DNA of 64,000 nt from CAYQTE01 sp964420285 (lineage in GTDB: Bacteria > Planctomycetota > Phycisphaerae > Tepidisphaerales > Tepidisphaeraceae). The stretch is from positions 37,673 to 101,672 of the forward strand of contig CAYQTE010000009.1 of NCBI GenBank assembly GCA_964420285.1, read 5' to 3'. Each line of letters opens with the position of its first letter. The first letter of the stretch is position 1. A program made the position numbers and the translations under genes. Of the stretch, positions 41,202 through 49,912 are shown piece after piece. The notes under the pieces were generated by a model, which was not told the DNA's origin, ran no database searches, and saw only the letters and a list, made by a program, of their open reading frames with translations.

Positions 41202-41666
41202 GTGTACGGCCGTGTGAGTGTGTCCATGCCGAGAACTGGTGCAAACCGGGCGCTATTGACGGCCTTGTGGGTCAACGCGGCGCTCTCGGCGGTGCTGATC
41301 GTCGTGCTTTGCTCGCGAGGCGGCGGGCCGACGCTGGTGGCGCCGGCTTTGGGGCAGTCACCCACCAACATCGGCGGCGGGGCCGGAATTTACATCATGC
41401 CGGCGCAGTTCACGGCCACGAAATGGGGTTGCTATCTGGTGGATGTGGATCGGCAGACGCTGGCGGCTTACGAGTATGATCTGGGCGACAGCCAGTTGAC
41501 GTTGAAAGCGGCCCGGAGCTTCAAGTACGATCTGCTGCTGGGCAATTACGATACGTTCCCCTCGCCGGACGATATCCGGAAACTGGTCGAGGGTCAGGCC
41601 CAAGGCGGACGCGACAGCGTTGCGCCGCAACCCGCGCCGACACCGGCGCCGGGCGCGAATAAATAA
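41202..41666 (+). CDS. Membrane-anchored small protein, function unknown
   Basis: This protein of up to 154 residues has one hydrophobic anchor (ANRALLTALWVNAALSAVLIVVL) followed by an extracytoplasmic domain with GIYIMPAQFTATKWGCYLVDVDRQTLAAYEYD and a Pro/Ala tail. I recognise no named family. The GTG start has GGAG four bases upstream; an ATG eight codons later is the other candidate. It lies 61 bases before the HTH-membrane gene on the same strand, so the two may be co-transcribed. Confidence 0.7.
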   Translation: MYGRVSVSMPRTGANRALLTALWVNAALSAVLIVVLCSRGGGPTLVAPALGQSPTNIGGGAGIYIMPAQFTATKWGCYLVDVDRQTLAAYEYDLGDSQLTLKAARSFKYDLLLGNYDTFPSPDDIRKLVEGQAQGGRDSVAPQPAPTPAPGANK

Positions 41667-41727
41667 GGATGAAAGGTCGCGTGCCCGCGCCGTCGGGCTC
41701 GCGAACAAAACCGCGGGAGCAGTTGAT

Positions 41728-42741
41728 ATGGCCAAGATGTTCTATACGTTGGAGGAGACCCGGGCCGCACTGGGCAAGAGCGAGGAAGAGGTCAGGCAAC
41801 TGGCCAAGGAAGGCCGCCTCCGCGAATTCCGCGACGGGCCGCGACTGATGTTCAAGGCCGATCAGGTTGAATCCGTCAAGGCCGAACTGGGCAGTGAAGG
41901 CACGATCGAACTGGGCCCGGCCGACAGCGGCGCCGGTATGAGCCCGATGGAAGCCAAATCGCCGATGCCCACCGGATCGGGCGTGGCGGGACTGACGCTC
42001 AGCGACAGCGGACTTCAAGGCAGTTCCGCCGGCGGCTCGGGCGCGCCGGCCGGCGGCAGTGGCGTCGCCATGAAGGATGACACCGCCCTGGCGGCCGATC
42101 TGGGACTTTCCGGATCCGTGGGCGGCATGCCGTCACCCGGGCGCAGCAGCGCCGGCCCGGCCGGCAGCGGAACGCCGTCGGGCACGGGATACGGATCGGG
42201 CCACACGACACGGCCGGGTGTTGACGTTTTTCAGGCGGATGAAGTTGACCGGGCCGACCCGCTGGCGCAGACGGCGATATCGTCGGGCCCGACCGAACAG
42301 ATGAGCCTTGAAGGTGTGGGGAGCGGATCGGGTCTGCTGGACCTGACGCGCGAAAGCGATGACACCAGCCTGGGTGCGGAAATCCTGGACGACATCGCGC
42401 CCAGTCCGCGTCTGCGTCCCGGCGACACCGCGACGGGGCGGCCTGCCGCCGGCGCGGCCACCGACTCGCGCGGCCAGCAACTTGTGGGCGGCGGGCCGAT
42501 GTACGTGGAGAAATACGACCCGTGGGCGCATGCGTATGGTGCCGCCGCGTTGGGCGGGTTTGCCGTTCTGGTCTTCGCCACGTTTGTGTTGATCTCCGCC
42601 CTGCTGGATACGCGCCCGGTCTTGATCACCACGACGCTGAGCTTCCCGTTCTACTATCTGGGTGCGGGAGCGTTGGTCCCGCCGATCCTGTTCTTCCTGC
42701 TGGGCATGGTTTTGGGCAAAGCCCGCAAGGCGACCAAATAA
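41728..42741 (+). CDS. MerR/HTH_17-like domain protein with C-terminal membrane helices
   Basis: This 337-residue protein starts with a small helix-turn-helix of the excisionase/HTH_17 type (MFYTLEETRAALGKSEEEVR, then QLAKEGRLREFRDGPRLMFK). A long Gly/Ser/Thr-rich, probably disordered linker (about residues 70-255) follows, and two membrane helices close it (AALGGFAVLVFATFVLISALL and LGAGALVPPILFFLLGMVLG). The HTH would be held at the membrane. Such a layout is unusual for a transcription factor; the HTH may instead bind protein. A GGAG site precedes the ATG. Confidence 0.8.
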   Translation: MAKMFYTLEETRAALGKSEEEVRQLAKEGRLREFRDGPRLMFKADQVESVKAELGSEGTIELGPADSGAGMSPMEAKSPMPTGSGVAGLTLSDSGLQGSSAGGSGAPAGGSGVAMKDDTALAADLGLSGSVGGMPSPGRSSAGPAGSGTPSGTGYGSGHTTRPGVDVFQADEVDRADPLAQTAISSGPTEQMSLEGVGSGSGLLDLTRESDDTSLGAEILDDIAPSPRLRPGDTATGRPAAGAATDSRGQQLVGGGPMYVEKYDPWAHAYGAAALGGFAVLVFATFVLISALLDTRPVLITTTLSFPFYYLGAGALVPPILFFLLGMVLGKARKATK

Positions 42742-42811
42742 CGCTGCAAAGCGAAGTGCCCGACTGCGGGCGGCTCTGGTAGCTTGGTTCCCTTGCGCGA
42801 TGTGAATCCCA

Positions 42812-43606
42812 TCATTTCGCGCCGGCGGCCGGTGTGGCCGTTGGAGCCGTAGCTGGCATCGTGGCCGGCACCACATCCGGTCCGGCCTTGTATGTGGCGG
42901 CGATTTCGTCGGCGGGCAGGGCACGATCATAAACGCGGAATTCCCTGATTGAGGCGCTGAGGCCCGGATCGACATCCGAGAGCGACCGGCCGATATAGTT
43001 GTGGACCGGATGCACCGCGTCCAGCGTGTTGTCGCCCAGATCGTCCGCCGTGCCCGCTTCCTTGCCGTCGATATAGAGGTGGAGTTTCTTGGCCGTGCCA
43101 TCGACGACGACGGCCGCCATGTGCGGATGGCCGTCGTCCAGAGCATCGGCGTCGACGGAACTCTTACCGGCGGTGTCGGTCGAGGTGATGCCGGCCTTGG
43201 CGCCGACGTCGTGATGGGGCACAAGATAGAGAAACGCCTGGCCGACGCGGCTGTCGGGGTCGGTGTCGCCGATGTCAAAGATGCGGCAATACTGCGGAAC
43301 CTGGCTGGCGGTGATCCAGGCCATCAGCGTGACGCTGCCGGTCTTGGGGAGGATCGAGCCGCCGAAATCCACATAGGCGAGAGTGGCGTCGCCGCTGGTT
43401 TTTGCGCCGTTGTCCAGAACCAGTTTCCCATCGGAGATCTTGGCGTCACCTTTGAGCGTGCCGTCGACTTTCCCGACGGAGTCTTTGGCGCTGCCGTCCT
43501 TGAACGAATAGCGGTGAATCAGGCCGGACTGCGCCGAGGCATTCCCGCACAGCAACAGCACCGCGATCGAAAAGGCAATCAGCCGCATGCACGTCGATTT
43601 GAACAT
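42812..43606 (-). CDS. Exported LamG/concanavalin-like domain protein
   Basis: This 264-residue protein has a signal peptide (RLIAFSIAVLLLCGNASA) and one LamG/concanavalin A-like jelly-roll domain. Typical motifs are LIHRYSFKDGSAKDSVG, SVTLMAWITASQV, HMAAVVVDGTAKKLHLYIDG and REFRVYDRALPADEIAATY. LamG domains bind carbohydrates or proteins outside the cell. A Pro/Ala/Thr tail closes it. The ATG is preceded by GGAGGA. No enzyme domain is attached. It is divergent from the esterase gene. Confidence 0.85.
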   Translation of the reverse strand: MFKSTCMRLIAFSIAVLLLCGNASAQSGLIHRYSFKDGSAKDSVGKVDGTLKGDAKISDGKLVLDNGAKTSGDATLAYVDFGGSILPKTGSVTLMAWITASQVPQYCRIFDIGDTDPDSRVGQAFLYLVPHHDVGAKAGITSTDTAGKSSVDADALDDGHPHMAAVVVDGTAKKLHLYIDGKEAGTADDLGDNTLDAVHPVHNYIGRSLSDVDPGLSASIREFRVYDRALPADEIAATYKAGPDVVPATMPATAPTATPAAGAK

Positions 43607-43774
43607 GGTCGATTCCTCCATCAGGTCGCCGGCCATGGTAACAGATGCGCGGGTTCGGCAGGTAGCAGCGGCGCGGCCCAAAACCAAAGGAATTTCTCTC
43701 TTGCCGTGGATTTGCCCTGCCTACACTTGCCAGACAGGATCACACACGGCCTTGTAGCGGAAAGGAGATCTCGA

Positions 43775-44761
43775 ATGCGGATAACAACTCGGCAGGTGCG
43801 GCGATTGACATTCGCCCTGGTTCTTGCGGCCGTCGCCGTGGCGGCGGCAACGGCGTGGAGCGTGGCGCAAACCGCCCCGCCCGCCGGGCAGGCGGCGGCG
43901 GCGACGGCGCCGGTGTTCCTTGAGCCGCTGCCGGTCTTCCCCGGCGCCAAGGTGGTTACGCTCTGGCCGCCCGGATCGCCGCAGCTCAGGCCGTTGGCGG
44001 GTTACGACAAGCCGGAGAATTTCGTCATGCGCCGCGGTTCACCCGGCGTGGTCGAATCGGTGACCAACATCAACAACCCCTCCATCGAACTGCACCTGGC
44101 CCCGCCGGACAAGGCCAATGGCATGGCGATCATCGTCGCGCCCGGCGGCGGCAATAACACGTGCAATCTCGGCGTGGAGGGCAGCGATATCGCGCTGTGG
44201 CTCAACAGTATTGGCATTTCAGCGTTCGTGGAGCGATATCGGCTCAAGCCCTACAGTTCGGCCGTCGATGCGCTGGCCGATACGCAGCAGTGTTTCCGCC
44301 TGGTTCGAGCCCGGGCCAAAGAATGGAACATCGATCCGAAGCGAGTCGGCATCATGGGGTTCAGCGCCGGCGGCGAGCAGGCCGCCCGCGTGGCGATGAA
44401 TTTCGATGCCGGAGATCCCAGCGCCGCCGACCCGGTGGCCCGCCAAAGCGACCGGCCGGATTTCACCGTGCTGGTGTATGCCGGCTGGGCCAGGGGATTC
44501 GATCTGACGAACATTCCCAAAAACGCCCCGCCCGCGTTTTGCACGGTTGCCGGCATCGATGACATGTCGCACGCAACACAGACGATCGACTTCGTCTCTG
44601 CATGGCTCAAGGCGGGGATTGCGACCGAATTGCACATTTATGGCCACGGCGGTCACGCCAACGGGATCAAGCCGCGTGATGGAATCCCGTTCGGCACATG
44701 GCAGAATCGGTGGATCGACTGGATTACGGATTTGGGAATGATGAAGGCGGCGGGGAAATGA
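43775..44761 (+). CDS. Exported alpha/beta-hydrolase (acetyl-xylan-esterase-like)
   Basis: This 328-residue protein has a signal peptide (LTFALVLAAVAVAAATAW) and an alpha/beta-hydrolase fold. It has an oxyanion region IIVAPGGGNNT, the nucleophile elbow GFSAGGEQ (Ser), an Asp in TVAGIDDMSH and a His in YGHGGHANG. The arrangement resembles carbohydrate esterases such as acetyl-xylan esterases or BD-FAE-type esterases. The AAAGGAGA ribosome site lies 7 bases before the ATG. It probably removes acyl groups from plant or algal polysaccharides in the periplasm; the substrate is inferred. Confidence 0.82.
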   Translation: MRITTRQVRRLTFALVLAAVAVAAATAWSVAQTAPPAGQAAAATAPVFLEPLPVFPGAKVVTLWPPGSPQLRPLAGYDKPENFVMRRGSPGVVESVTNINNPSIELHLAPPDKANGMAIIVAPGGGNNTCNLGVEGSDIALWLNSIGISAFVERYRLKPYSSAVDALADTQQCFRLVRARAKEWNIDPKRVGIMGFSAGGEQAARVAMNFDAGDPSAADPVARQSDRPDFTVLVYAGWARGFDLTNIPKNAPPAFCTVAGIDDMSHATQTIDFVSAWLKAGIATELHIYGHGGHANGIKPRDGIPFGTWQNRWIDWITDLGMMKAAGK

Positions 44762-44846
44762 CAGGGTGACGGGGTGACAAGGTGGCTATGTGACAGGTCA
44801 GCGCGTCACCGCGCCAGTTCACTCTCCAGCGTGGCTGATGCCGCAC

Positions 44847-45839
44847 TCAAGTCGGGCTGGCTTCCATCATCAAGCCCAGTCGTGAGGCGCGCGGCACTTT
44901 CACATCCCAGGCCAGGCCGAGCCAGCTCATCAGACGGATCAGTGCGTAGCTGAGGTCGAACTGCCACCAGCGCAGGCCGTGGCGGGCGCTGGCGGGAAAG
45001 GCGTGATGATTGTTGTGCCAGCCCTCGCCCATGGCCAGGAGGCCGAAGAAGGCGTTATTGCGGCTGTGATCGTGATTGGGAAACGGCTGGGAACCCCAGA
45101 TGTGGCAGACGGAATTCACGCTCCAGGTGACATGATGCACAAGGAATATCCGAGCCAGGCCGCCCCACAGGAAACCAATCAGCACGCCCGTCCATGATCG
45201 CGTCAACAATCCGCCCAGCAGTGCCGGCGCGATGACGCCGACGGCCGCCCAGAGCGTCCACGATTTGCTCACCACGCGCAACATTTTGTCGGCCTGGAGA
45301 TCGGGGACGTAACGCGAAAGATCCTGCGGATCGGCGCGGAAAATCCAGCCGATGTGGGCATGCCACATCCCCACCAGCACGCCGAACATCCCGTCTTGTT
45401 GATGTTCGTGCGGCGAATGCGGGTCGCCCGGCCGGTCGCTGTGCTGATGATGGCAGCGATGCACGGCCGCCCATTTGAGAACCGGTCCTTCAAATGCCAT
45501 CGAGCCGAGAATGGCGAAGAGGCACTGCACCGGCCGGCTGGTCTTGAACGAGCGATGGCAGAACAGGCGGTGGTAGCCGATGGTGATTCCCAGGCCGGTG
45601 GCCAGATACATGGCCGCAAAAAGCGAGAGCTGAATCCACCCGAACCCGCGGCCCCAGCAGAAAGCGACGCCGACGGCAAATCCGAGGAAAGGGGTGACGA
45701 TACCAATGACGTTGTAGATGCGTATGCCTAGCGGCAGGCGCAGTGACGGGCCATCGGCAAACACGACCGATTCTGCAGGCGCGTCGGGGGCCTGGGTTTG
45801 GGCGAGGGACATCGGCGCCGATTGAGGACTTGAAGACAT
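44847..45839 (-). CDS. Acyl-CoA/lipid delta-9-type fatty acid desaturase
   Basis: This 330-residue membrane desaturase has the three His boxes that bind the di-iron centre: HRLFCH, HRCHHQHSD and HNNHH. It has four hydrophobic segments around them, as in bacterial and eukaryotic stearoyl-type desaturases. It introduces a double bond into a saturated acyl chain and alters membrane fluidity. The start MSSSPQSAP follows AAAGGA; a longer form is less likely. It is downstream of the RRM-protein gene on the same strand, with a terminator between. Confidence 0.93.
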   Translation of the reverse strand: MSSSPQSAPMSLAQTQAPDAPAESVVFADGPSLRLPLGIRIYNVIGIVTPFLGFAVGVAFCWGRGFGWIQLSLFAAMYLATGLGITIGYHRLFCHRSFKTSRPVQCLFAILGSMAFEGPVLKWAAVHRCHHQHSDRPGDPHSPHEHQQDGMFGVLVGMWHAHIGWIFRADPQDLSRYVPDLQADKMLRVVSKSWTLWAAVGVIAPALLGGLLTRSWTGVLIGFLWGGLARIFLVHHVTWSVNSVCHIWGSQPFPNHDHSRNNAFFGLLAMGEGWHNNHHAFPASARHGLRWWQFDLSYALIRLMSWLGLAWDVKVPRASRLGLMMEASPT

Positions 45840-45875
45840 AATCGTCCTTTCACGGTGACCGAGAAATCGCCGCGA

Positions 45876-45910
45876 CAAAAAGAAAGTGGGGCCGCCCGGG
45901 GCAGCCCCAC
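45876..45910 (-). terminator. Rho-independent terminator of the RRM gene
   Basis: On the minus strand a 25-base palindrome (GTGGGGCTGCC...GGCGGCCCCAC) forms an 11-pair stem with a 3-base loop and is followed by TTTCTTTTT. It lies between the RRM gene and the desaturase start, so the two are probably separate transcripts. Confidence 0.88.
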
Positions 45911-45938
45911 GAATTATCGAACATTGGCAGGCGCGGGA

Positions 45939-46334
45939 TTAGAACCGGTTGCGGCCACCGCCGCCACCGCCACCACCGCCACGGCCGCCGCCACCACCGC
46001 CGCCGCCGTAACCGCCACGGCCACCACCACCGCCGCCGCCGTAGCCGCCGCGGCCGCCACCACCGCCGCCGCCATGCGGACGCTCGGCGCGGGGCTTGGC
46101 CTCATTGACGGTCAGAGCCCGGCCGTCCATTTCTTTCCCATTCAGAGCGGTTGCCGCTGCCTGGGCCTCTGCATCACTGCCCATTTCGACAAAGCCGAAG
46201 CCCTTGCTGCGGCCGGTGTCCCGGTCATTGATGACTTCTGCCGACTGCACGGTTCCGTGAGCGGCGAACAATTCCTGCAACTGCGACGCGGTTACGTTGT
46301 AGCTAAGGTTGCCAACGTAGAGCTTGTTTCCCAC
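45939..46334 (-). CDS. RNA-binding protein with RRM domain and Gly-rich tail
   Basis: This 131-residue protein has one RRM domain with RNP2 (KLYVGNLSY) and RNP1 (KGFGFVEM), followed by a tail of Gly with Arg and Tyr (GGRGGYGGG repeats) ending in RNRF. It resembles the cold-inducible RRM proteins of cyanobacteria and other bacteria, which bind mRNA. The start is GTG behind GGAGA. A strong terminator follows, and a TATAAT box about 155 bases upstream suggests a long leader, as in cold-shock messages. Confidence 0.93.
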   Translation of the reverse strand: MGNKLYVGNLSYNVTASQLQELFAAHGTVQSAEVINDRDTGRSKGFGFVEMGSDAEAQAAATALNGKEMDGRALTVNEAKPRAERPHGGGGGGGRGGYGGGGGGGRGGYGGGGGGGGRGGGGGGGGGRNRF

Positions 46335-46758
46335 GAGGGTCTCCAGACAAGCGTGATCGCCCGAAATTTCTCTTTCAGGGCGAGAATGAAAGGGACCGCC
46401 ATTCCGATCCGGAAAGTAGGCAGGTGATTGAGGGCAGTAGACCCAAAAAGCGGCTACCGAATCTCTTTCGACGAACTTACTACCCTAAATTATAGCCAAA
46501 GCCCCGGCCGCGTCCAGAGCGGGGGAAGATTTCGGGGATTCGTGATTTCACGGGCTGTTGACGAACCAGACCGCGTAATCATCCAGAAGGTGATACGGGG
46601 GCGATGCCTTGTCCGTTGCCGTAAATCGCCTGCAAGGCTGGCGGCATCATGGGCTGGGCGTGTATTGTACGTGTGCGACGCATACTGACCCATTCTTCGG
46701 GTCGTCACAAATCGAATCGTTCGCCTCTGGTCAGTAATGGCGTCCAACGGAGGATCGC
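46335..46758. other. Divergent regulatory region between the RRM and GH2 genes
   Basis: These 424 bases hold no convincing gene. On the minus strand a TATAAT box lies at 46494 to 46489, giving the RRM message a leader of about 150 bases. On the plus strand GGAGG lies 5 bases before the GH2 start; I see no clear -35/-10 pair for it. Confidence 0.5.
46489..46516 (-). promoter_or_regulatory. Promoter of the RRM gene
   Basis: On the minus strand TATAAT is preceded, after a 16-base spacer, by TGGACG (4 of 6 matches to TTGACA). Transcription would start near 46482, leaving a leader of about 150 bases. Confidence 0.5.
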
Positions 46759-49182
46759 ATGAAAACGCTTCTTTTCGAAGTCCGCCGACTTGCCGGCGTC
46801 TGTGCGCTGGTCGCGGCATTCGTTCTGGCCCGTGCGACGTTCGCAGCGGACGCGCCGGCACGCGTCACGCTCTCGTTCGACAAGGACTGGCGGTTCTTCA
46901 AAGGCGATCAGGCTCTGGGCGCATCGCACAAGCTCGACGACAGCGCCTGGCACAAGCTCGATCTGCCCCACGACTGGTCCATTGAAGGGCCGTTCGATCA
47001 GAACGCCCCCACCGCCGGCGATGGAGCGTATCTTCCCTCCGGCGTGGCGTGGTATCGCAAGACGTTCGCCTACCCGCCGCAGGCGCAGGGCAAACGCGTC
47101 TTCATTGAATTCGACGGGATCATGGCCAATTCGGAGGTGTACATCAACGATTCGCTGGTCGGCAGCCGGCCCAGCGGCGTCAGCGGGTTGCGCTATGATC
47201 TGACTGACAATCTCTCCGCAACCGGGCCGAATCTTCTGGCGGTCCGCACCGACACGACGCGCCAGCCGGCCTCGCGGTGGTATGAGGGCGCGGGCATCTA
47301 TCGCCATACGCGATTGGTCATCGAGGATCCGGTGCATGTCGAGCACTGGGCGACAGTCGTCACCACGACCGGCATCGGATCGAACAGCGCCACCGTCCAC
47401 GTGACGACCGCCGCCATCAACCAATCGAAAGCCGCCAGCGATGTCACATTTGACATCATCGTGACCGGGCCGGCGGGCGCAATATTCACCCCGCCGCCAG
47501 CGAGCCGGCCGGCCCAAAACGTGGCACCCGGCCAGATCGCCAGCTTCGCGGCGGACGTTGTGGTCTTCAATCCGCAGCTTTGGCAGTTGTCCGACCCGTT
47601 CCTATACACCGCGACCGTACGCGTACAGGCCGGCGGCAAAGTCGTCGATGAAGAATCCACGAAATTCGGCATCCGCACCGCGGAATTCAAAGCCGATAGC
47701 GGGTTCTGGCTCAATGGCAAGAACATCAAACTCTATGGCGTTTGTCTGCATCAGGATGCGGGAGCGCTGGGCATCGCCGTGCCCGCGTCGGCCTGGGAAA
47801 CGCGACTGACCCAACTCAAGAAATACGGCGCCAACGCCGTCCGCACCGCTCACAATCCGCCGTCGCCGGAGTTCCTCGACGCCTGCGATCGGCTTGGCCT
47901 GCTGGTGATGGACGAGGCCTTCGACGCATGGTCGGTCGGCAAGGAACCGGCCGATTATCACCTCTATTTCAAGGACGGGTGGCAGCGTGACGAAGCGGCC
48001 ATGATTCAGCGCGACCGCAATCACCCGTCGATCATCATCTATTCCCTCGGCAACGAAATCTGGGACATCCTCCCGCAGAAGCCCGATCCGGCCCCGGATC
48101 AGTTCACCGGCCCGATGCGCTCGATCGACGTGGCCCGCGATGAATTCATCCCCATGCGCGATCTGGCCCATCAGCTTGATCCCACGCGCCCGGTCACGCT
48201 GGCCGTCGTGAGACCCAACGTCAACAACACTTACGCCAACGGCTTTGCCGATTTGATGGATGTGGTGGGGCAGAACTACCGCGACAACGAACTGGCGGCA
48301 GCTCATCGGCAGAATCCCAATCGCAAGATTATCGGCACCGAAAGTTACAAGACCGACGCAACGTGGCTGGCTCTGCGCGACAACCCCGCCCTGGCCGGCA
48401 TATTTGTCTGGGCGGGCGTCGATTATCTCGGCGAGGCCGGCGCGTGGCCGAACGTCGTCTCCGCGTCCGGGAATCTCGATCGGACGAATTTCCCCAAGAG
48501 CGATGCCCTGCAACTGGACAGTTGGTGGTCGACCAGGCCGGTGGTGCATATCGTGCGTGCGCAGGCCGCTTCAGGGCGCGGCGGGCGCGGGGCTTCGGCT
48601 GTCGCCAACTGGACGCCCGCCACCTCCGCGGCTCACAGCGAAACCGTCAGCGTGTACAGCAATTGCGAGCAGGTTGAGCTGTTCCTCAACGATCAGTCGC
48701 TGGGCAGCAAGCCGCGCGATCGCAACGACAACCCGCGCGTCTGGCAGGTCGCCTATGCCGCCGGCACGCTTCGCGCCGTCGGTTCCAACGGCGGCCAGAG
48801 TGTCGCCAGGGACGAGCTCCACAGCGCCGGTGTGGCGGCGATGGTTCTGCTGTCGGCCGAACGCCCCAAGCTCCCCAACGACTGGGACGATGTGCTCTAC
48901 GTCCGTGCCAGCATCGCCGACGCCAACGGCAACACCGTTCCGTCGGCCGACAATCTCATCCGCTTCAAGATCACCGGCCCCGGCGTGATCGCCGCCGTCG
49001 ATAACGGCCTGACGACGGATCACGATCCCTTCCAGGCCGTGCAGCGCCACGCCTATCAAGGCACGTGCGTCGCGATCCTGCGAAGCACGGCCGATACCGG
49101 CGACATCACGCTGACCGCCAGCTCTGATGGGCTCACCGGGAGCGACATCACAGTGCAAGCCGCCCCGGCCACCACGCGATGA
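46759..49182 (+). CDS. Secreted glycoside hydrolase family 2 (beta-galactosidase-like)
   Basis: This 807-residue enzyme has a signal peptide (to about residue 30) and the GH2 layout: sugar-binding jelly-roll (DWRFFKGD, LPHDWSIEGPF, WYRKTF, NSEVYINDSLVG), immunoglobulin-like domain, then the TIM barrel with acid/base Glu433 (SLGNEIWD) and nucleophile Glu528 (IGTESYKT). C-terminal domains of the DUF4982 and Big kind follow (YSNCEQVELFLNDQSLGS, RASIADANGNTVPSADNLI). It probably cleaves beta-galactosides or related residues from polysaccharides outside the inner membrane. A GGAGG site lies 5 bases before the ATG. Confidence 0.92.
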   Translation: MKTLLFEVRRLAGVCALVAAFVLARATFAADAPARVTLSFDKDWRFFKGDQALGASHKLDDSAWHKLDLPHDWSIEGPFDQNAPTAGDGAYLPSGVAWYRKTFAYPPQAQGKRVFIEFDGIMANSEVYINDSLVGSRPSGVSGLRYDLTDNLSATGPNLLAVRTDTTRQPASRWYEGAGIYRHTRLVIEDPVHVEHWATVVTTTGIGSNSATVHVTTAAINQSKAASDVTFDIIVTGPAGAIFTPPPASRPAQNVAPGQIASFAADVVVFNPQLWQLSDPFLYTATVRVQAGGKVVDEESTKFGIRTAEFKADSGFWLNGKNIKLYGVCLHQDAGALGIAVPASAWETRLTQLKKYGANAVRTAHNPPSPEFLDACDRLGLLVMDEAFDAWSVGKEPADYHLYFKDGWQRDEAAMIQRDRNHPSIIIYSLGNEIWDILPQKPDPAPDQFTGPMRSIDVARDEFIPMRDLAHQLDPTRPVTLAVVRPNVNNTYANGFADLMDVVGQNYRDNELAAAHRQNPNRKIIGTESYKTDATWLALRDNPALAGIFVWAGVDYLGEAGAWPNVVSASGNLDRTNFPKSDALQLDSWWSTRPVVHIVRAQAASGRGGRGASAVANWTPATSAAHSETVSVYSNCEQVELFLNDQSLGSKPRDRNDNPRVWQVAYAAGTLRAVGSNGGQSVARDELHSAGVAAMVLLSAERPKLPNDWDDVLYVRASIADANGNTVPSADNLIRFKITGPGVIAAVDNGLTTDHDPFQAVQRHAYQGTCVAILRSTADTGDITLTASSDGLTGSDITVQAAPATTR

Positions 49183-49318
49183 CATTCGTAATTGTGCCGC
49201 CCCGCTGGGCGACGTGAAATGGCCGTTCTGCAAGACATGGTTCAACATCAACCAGCGCCGGCCGTGATGAAGGTGCGGCAGAATTTGGGATTGAGTTCGC
49301 TCCCAACTCGTCCCGTGA

Positions 49319-49324
49319 TATAAT
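49319..49324 (+). promoter_or_regulatory. TATAAT box of the DUF433/DUF5615 operon, probably leaderless
   Basis: A perfect TATAAT ends 8 bases before the ATG of the DUF433 gene, so transcription should begin 0-2 bases before the start codon. The surrounding GATATAATCAG is also found just before manC. No good -35 hexamer at normal spacing is seen. Confidence 0.45.
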
Positions 49325-49332
49325 CAGGGGTC

Positions 49333-49557
49333 ATGGAAAGCGTTGTCACGACGGATCCGAAAACTTTAGGCGGTACGCCGTGCTTTGCAGGCACGCGCGT
49401 GCCTGTGAAATCCCTCTTCGATTACCTGGAAGGGGGACACACCATCGACTACTTCCTGCGTCAATTCCCGCGCGTAAAGCGAGCCCAGGTGTCTGCCATC
49501 CTTGATCGCTCCTGCCGAAACGCCGAACATGAGGCGATAACGGCTGCGACACGATGA
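49333..49557 (+). CDS. DUF433 antitoxin-like protein
   Basis: This 74-residue protein is a typical DUF433 protein (TTDPKTLGGTPCFAGTRVPV, then LFDYLEGGHTIDYFLRQFP, then RAQVSAILD), a small winged-helix family usually encoded before a DUF5615 PIN-like protein. In such pairs it is the antitoxin and DNA-binding partner. It overlaps the next gene by ATGA. Confidence 0.88.
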   Translation: MESVVTTDPKTLGGTPCFAGTRVPVKSLFDYLEGGHTIDYFLRQFPRVKRAQVSAILDRSCRNAEHEAITAATR

Positions 49558-49877
49558 AGATACTGCTGGATGAAAATCTTCCACACGAGCTTCGGTTGCG
49601 TCTCATTCCGGCGCACGAAGTGTTTACGGTAGCTTACCTTGATTGGGCCGCACTCCAGAATGGTGATCTCCTGGCACAGGCCGCCGCGGCCGGCTTTGAC
49701 GCCATGGTAACCAAGGACCAGGGAATCGAATTCGAGCAAAATCTGGCCAGCCTGCCGTTGGCCGTCGTCGTGCTCCGAGCCAAGACAAACAGACTTGAGG
49801 ACATTCGTCCGCTGGTCCCGCAGTTGCTCGCCGTGCTCCAATCGCTGAAACCGCGATCGCTGATTAGAGTCGGCTGA
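49554..49877 (+). CDS. DUF5615 PIN-like toxin
   Basis: This 107-residue protein is a DUF5615 member with a PIN-like active site: Asp-Glu in MKILLDENLP, and Asp in VTKDQGIEF. Such proteins are predicted RNase toxins. It overlaps its DUF433 partner by 4 bases, so the pair is translationally coupled. The protein looks complete and the key acidic residues are present. Confidence 0.88.
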   Translation: MKILLDENLPHELRLRLIPAHEVFTVAYLDWAALQNGDLLAQAAAAGFDAMVTKDQGIEFEQNLASLPLAVVVLRAKTNRLEDIRPLVPQLLAVLQSLKPRSLIRVG

Positions 49878-49912
49878 TATTGGCCGTCCCTTGTTGCCGG
49901 CGCGACGCTCGC

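Noticed and set aside
45939..46090. Gly-rich repeat tract as a minisatellite or regulatory repeat
   Set aside because: It is fully explained as the Gly-rich tail of the RRM protein, common in this family.
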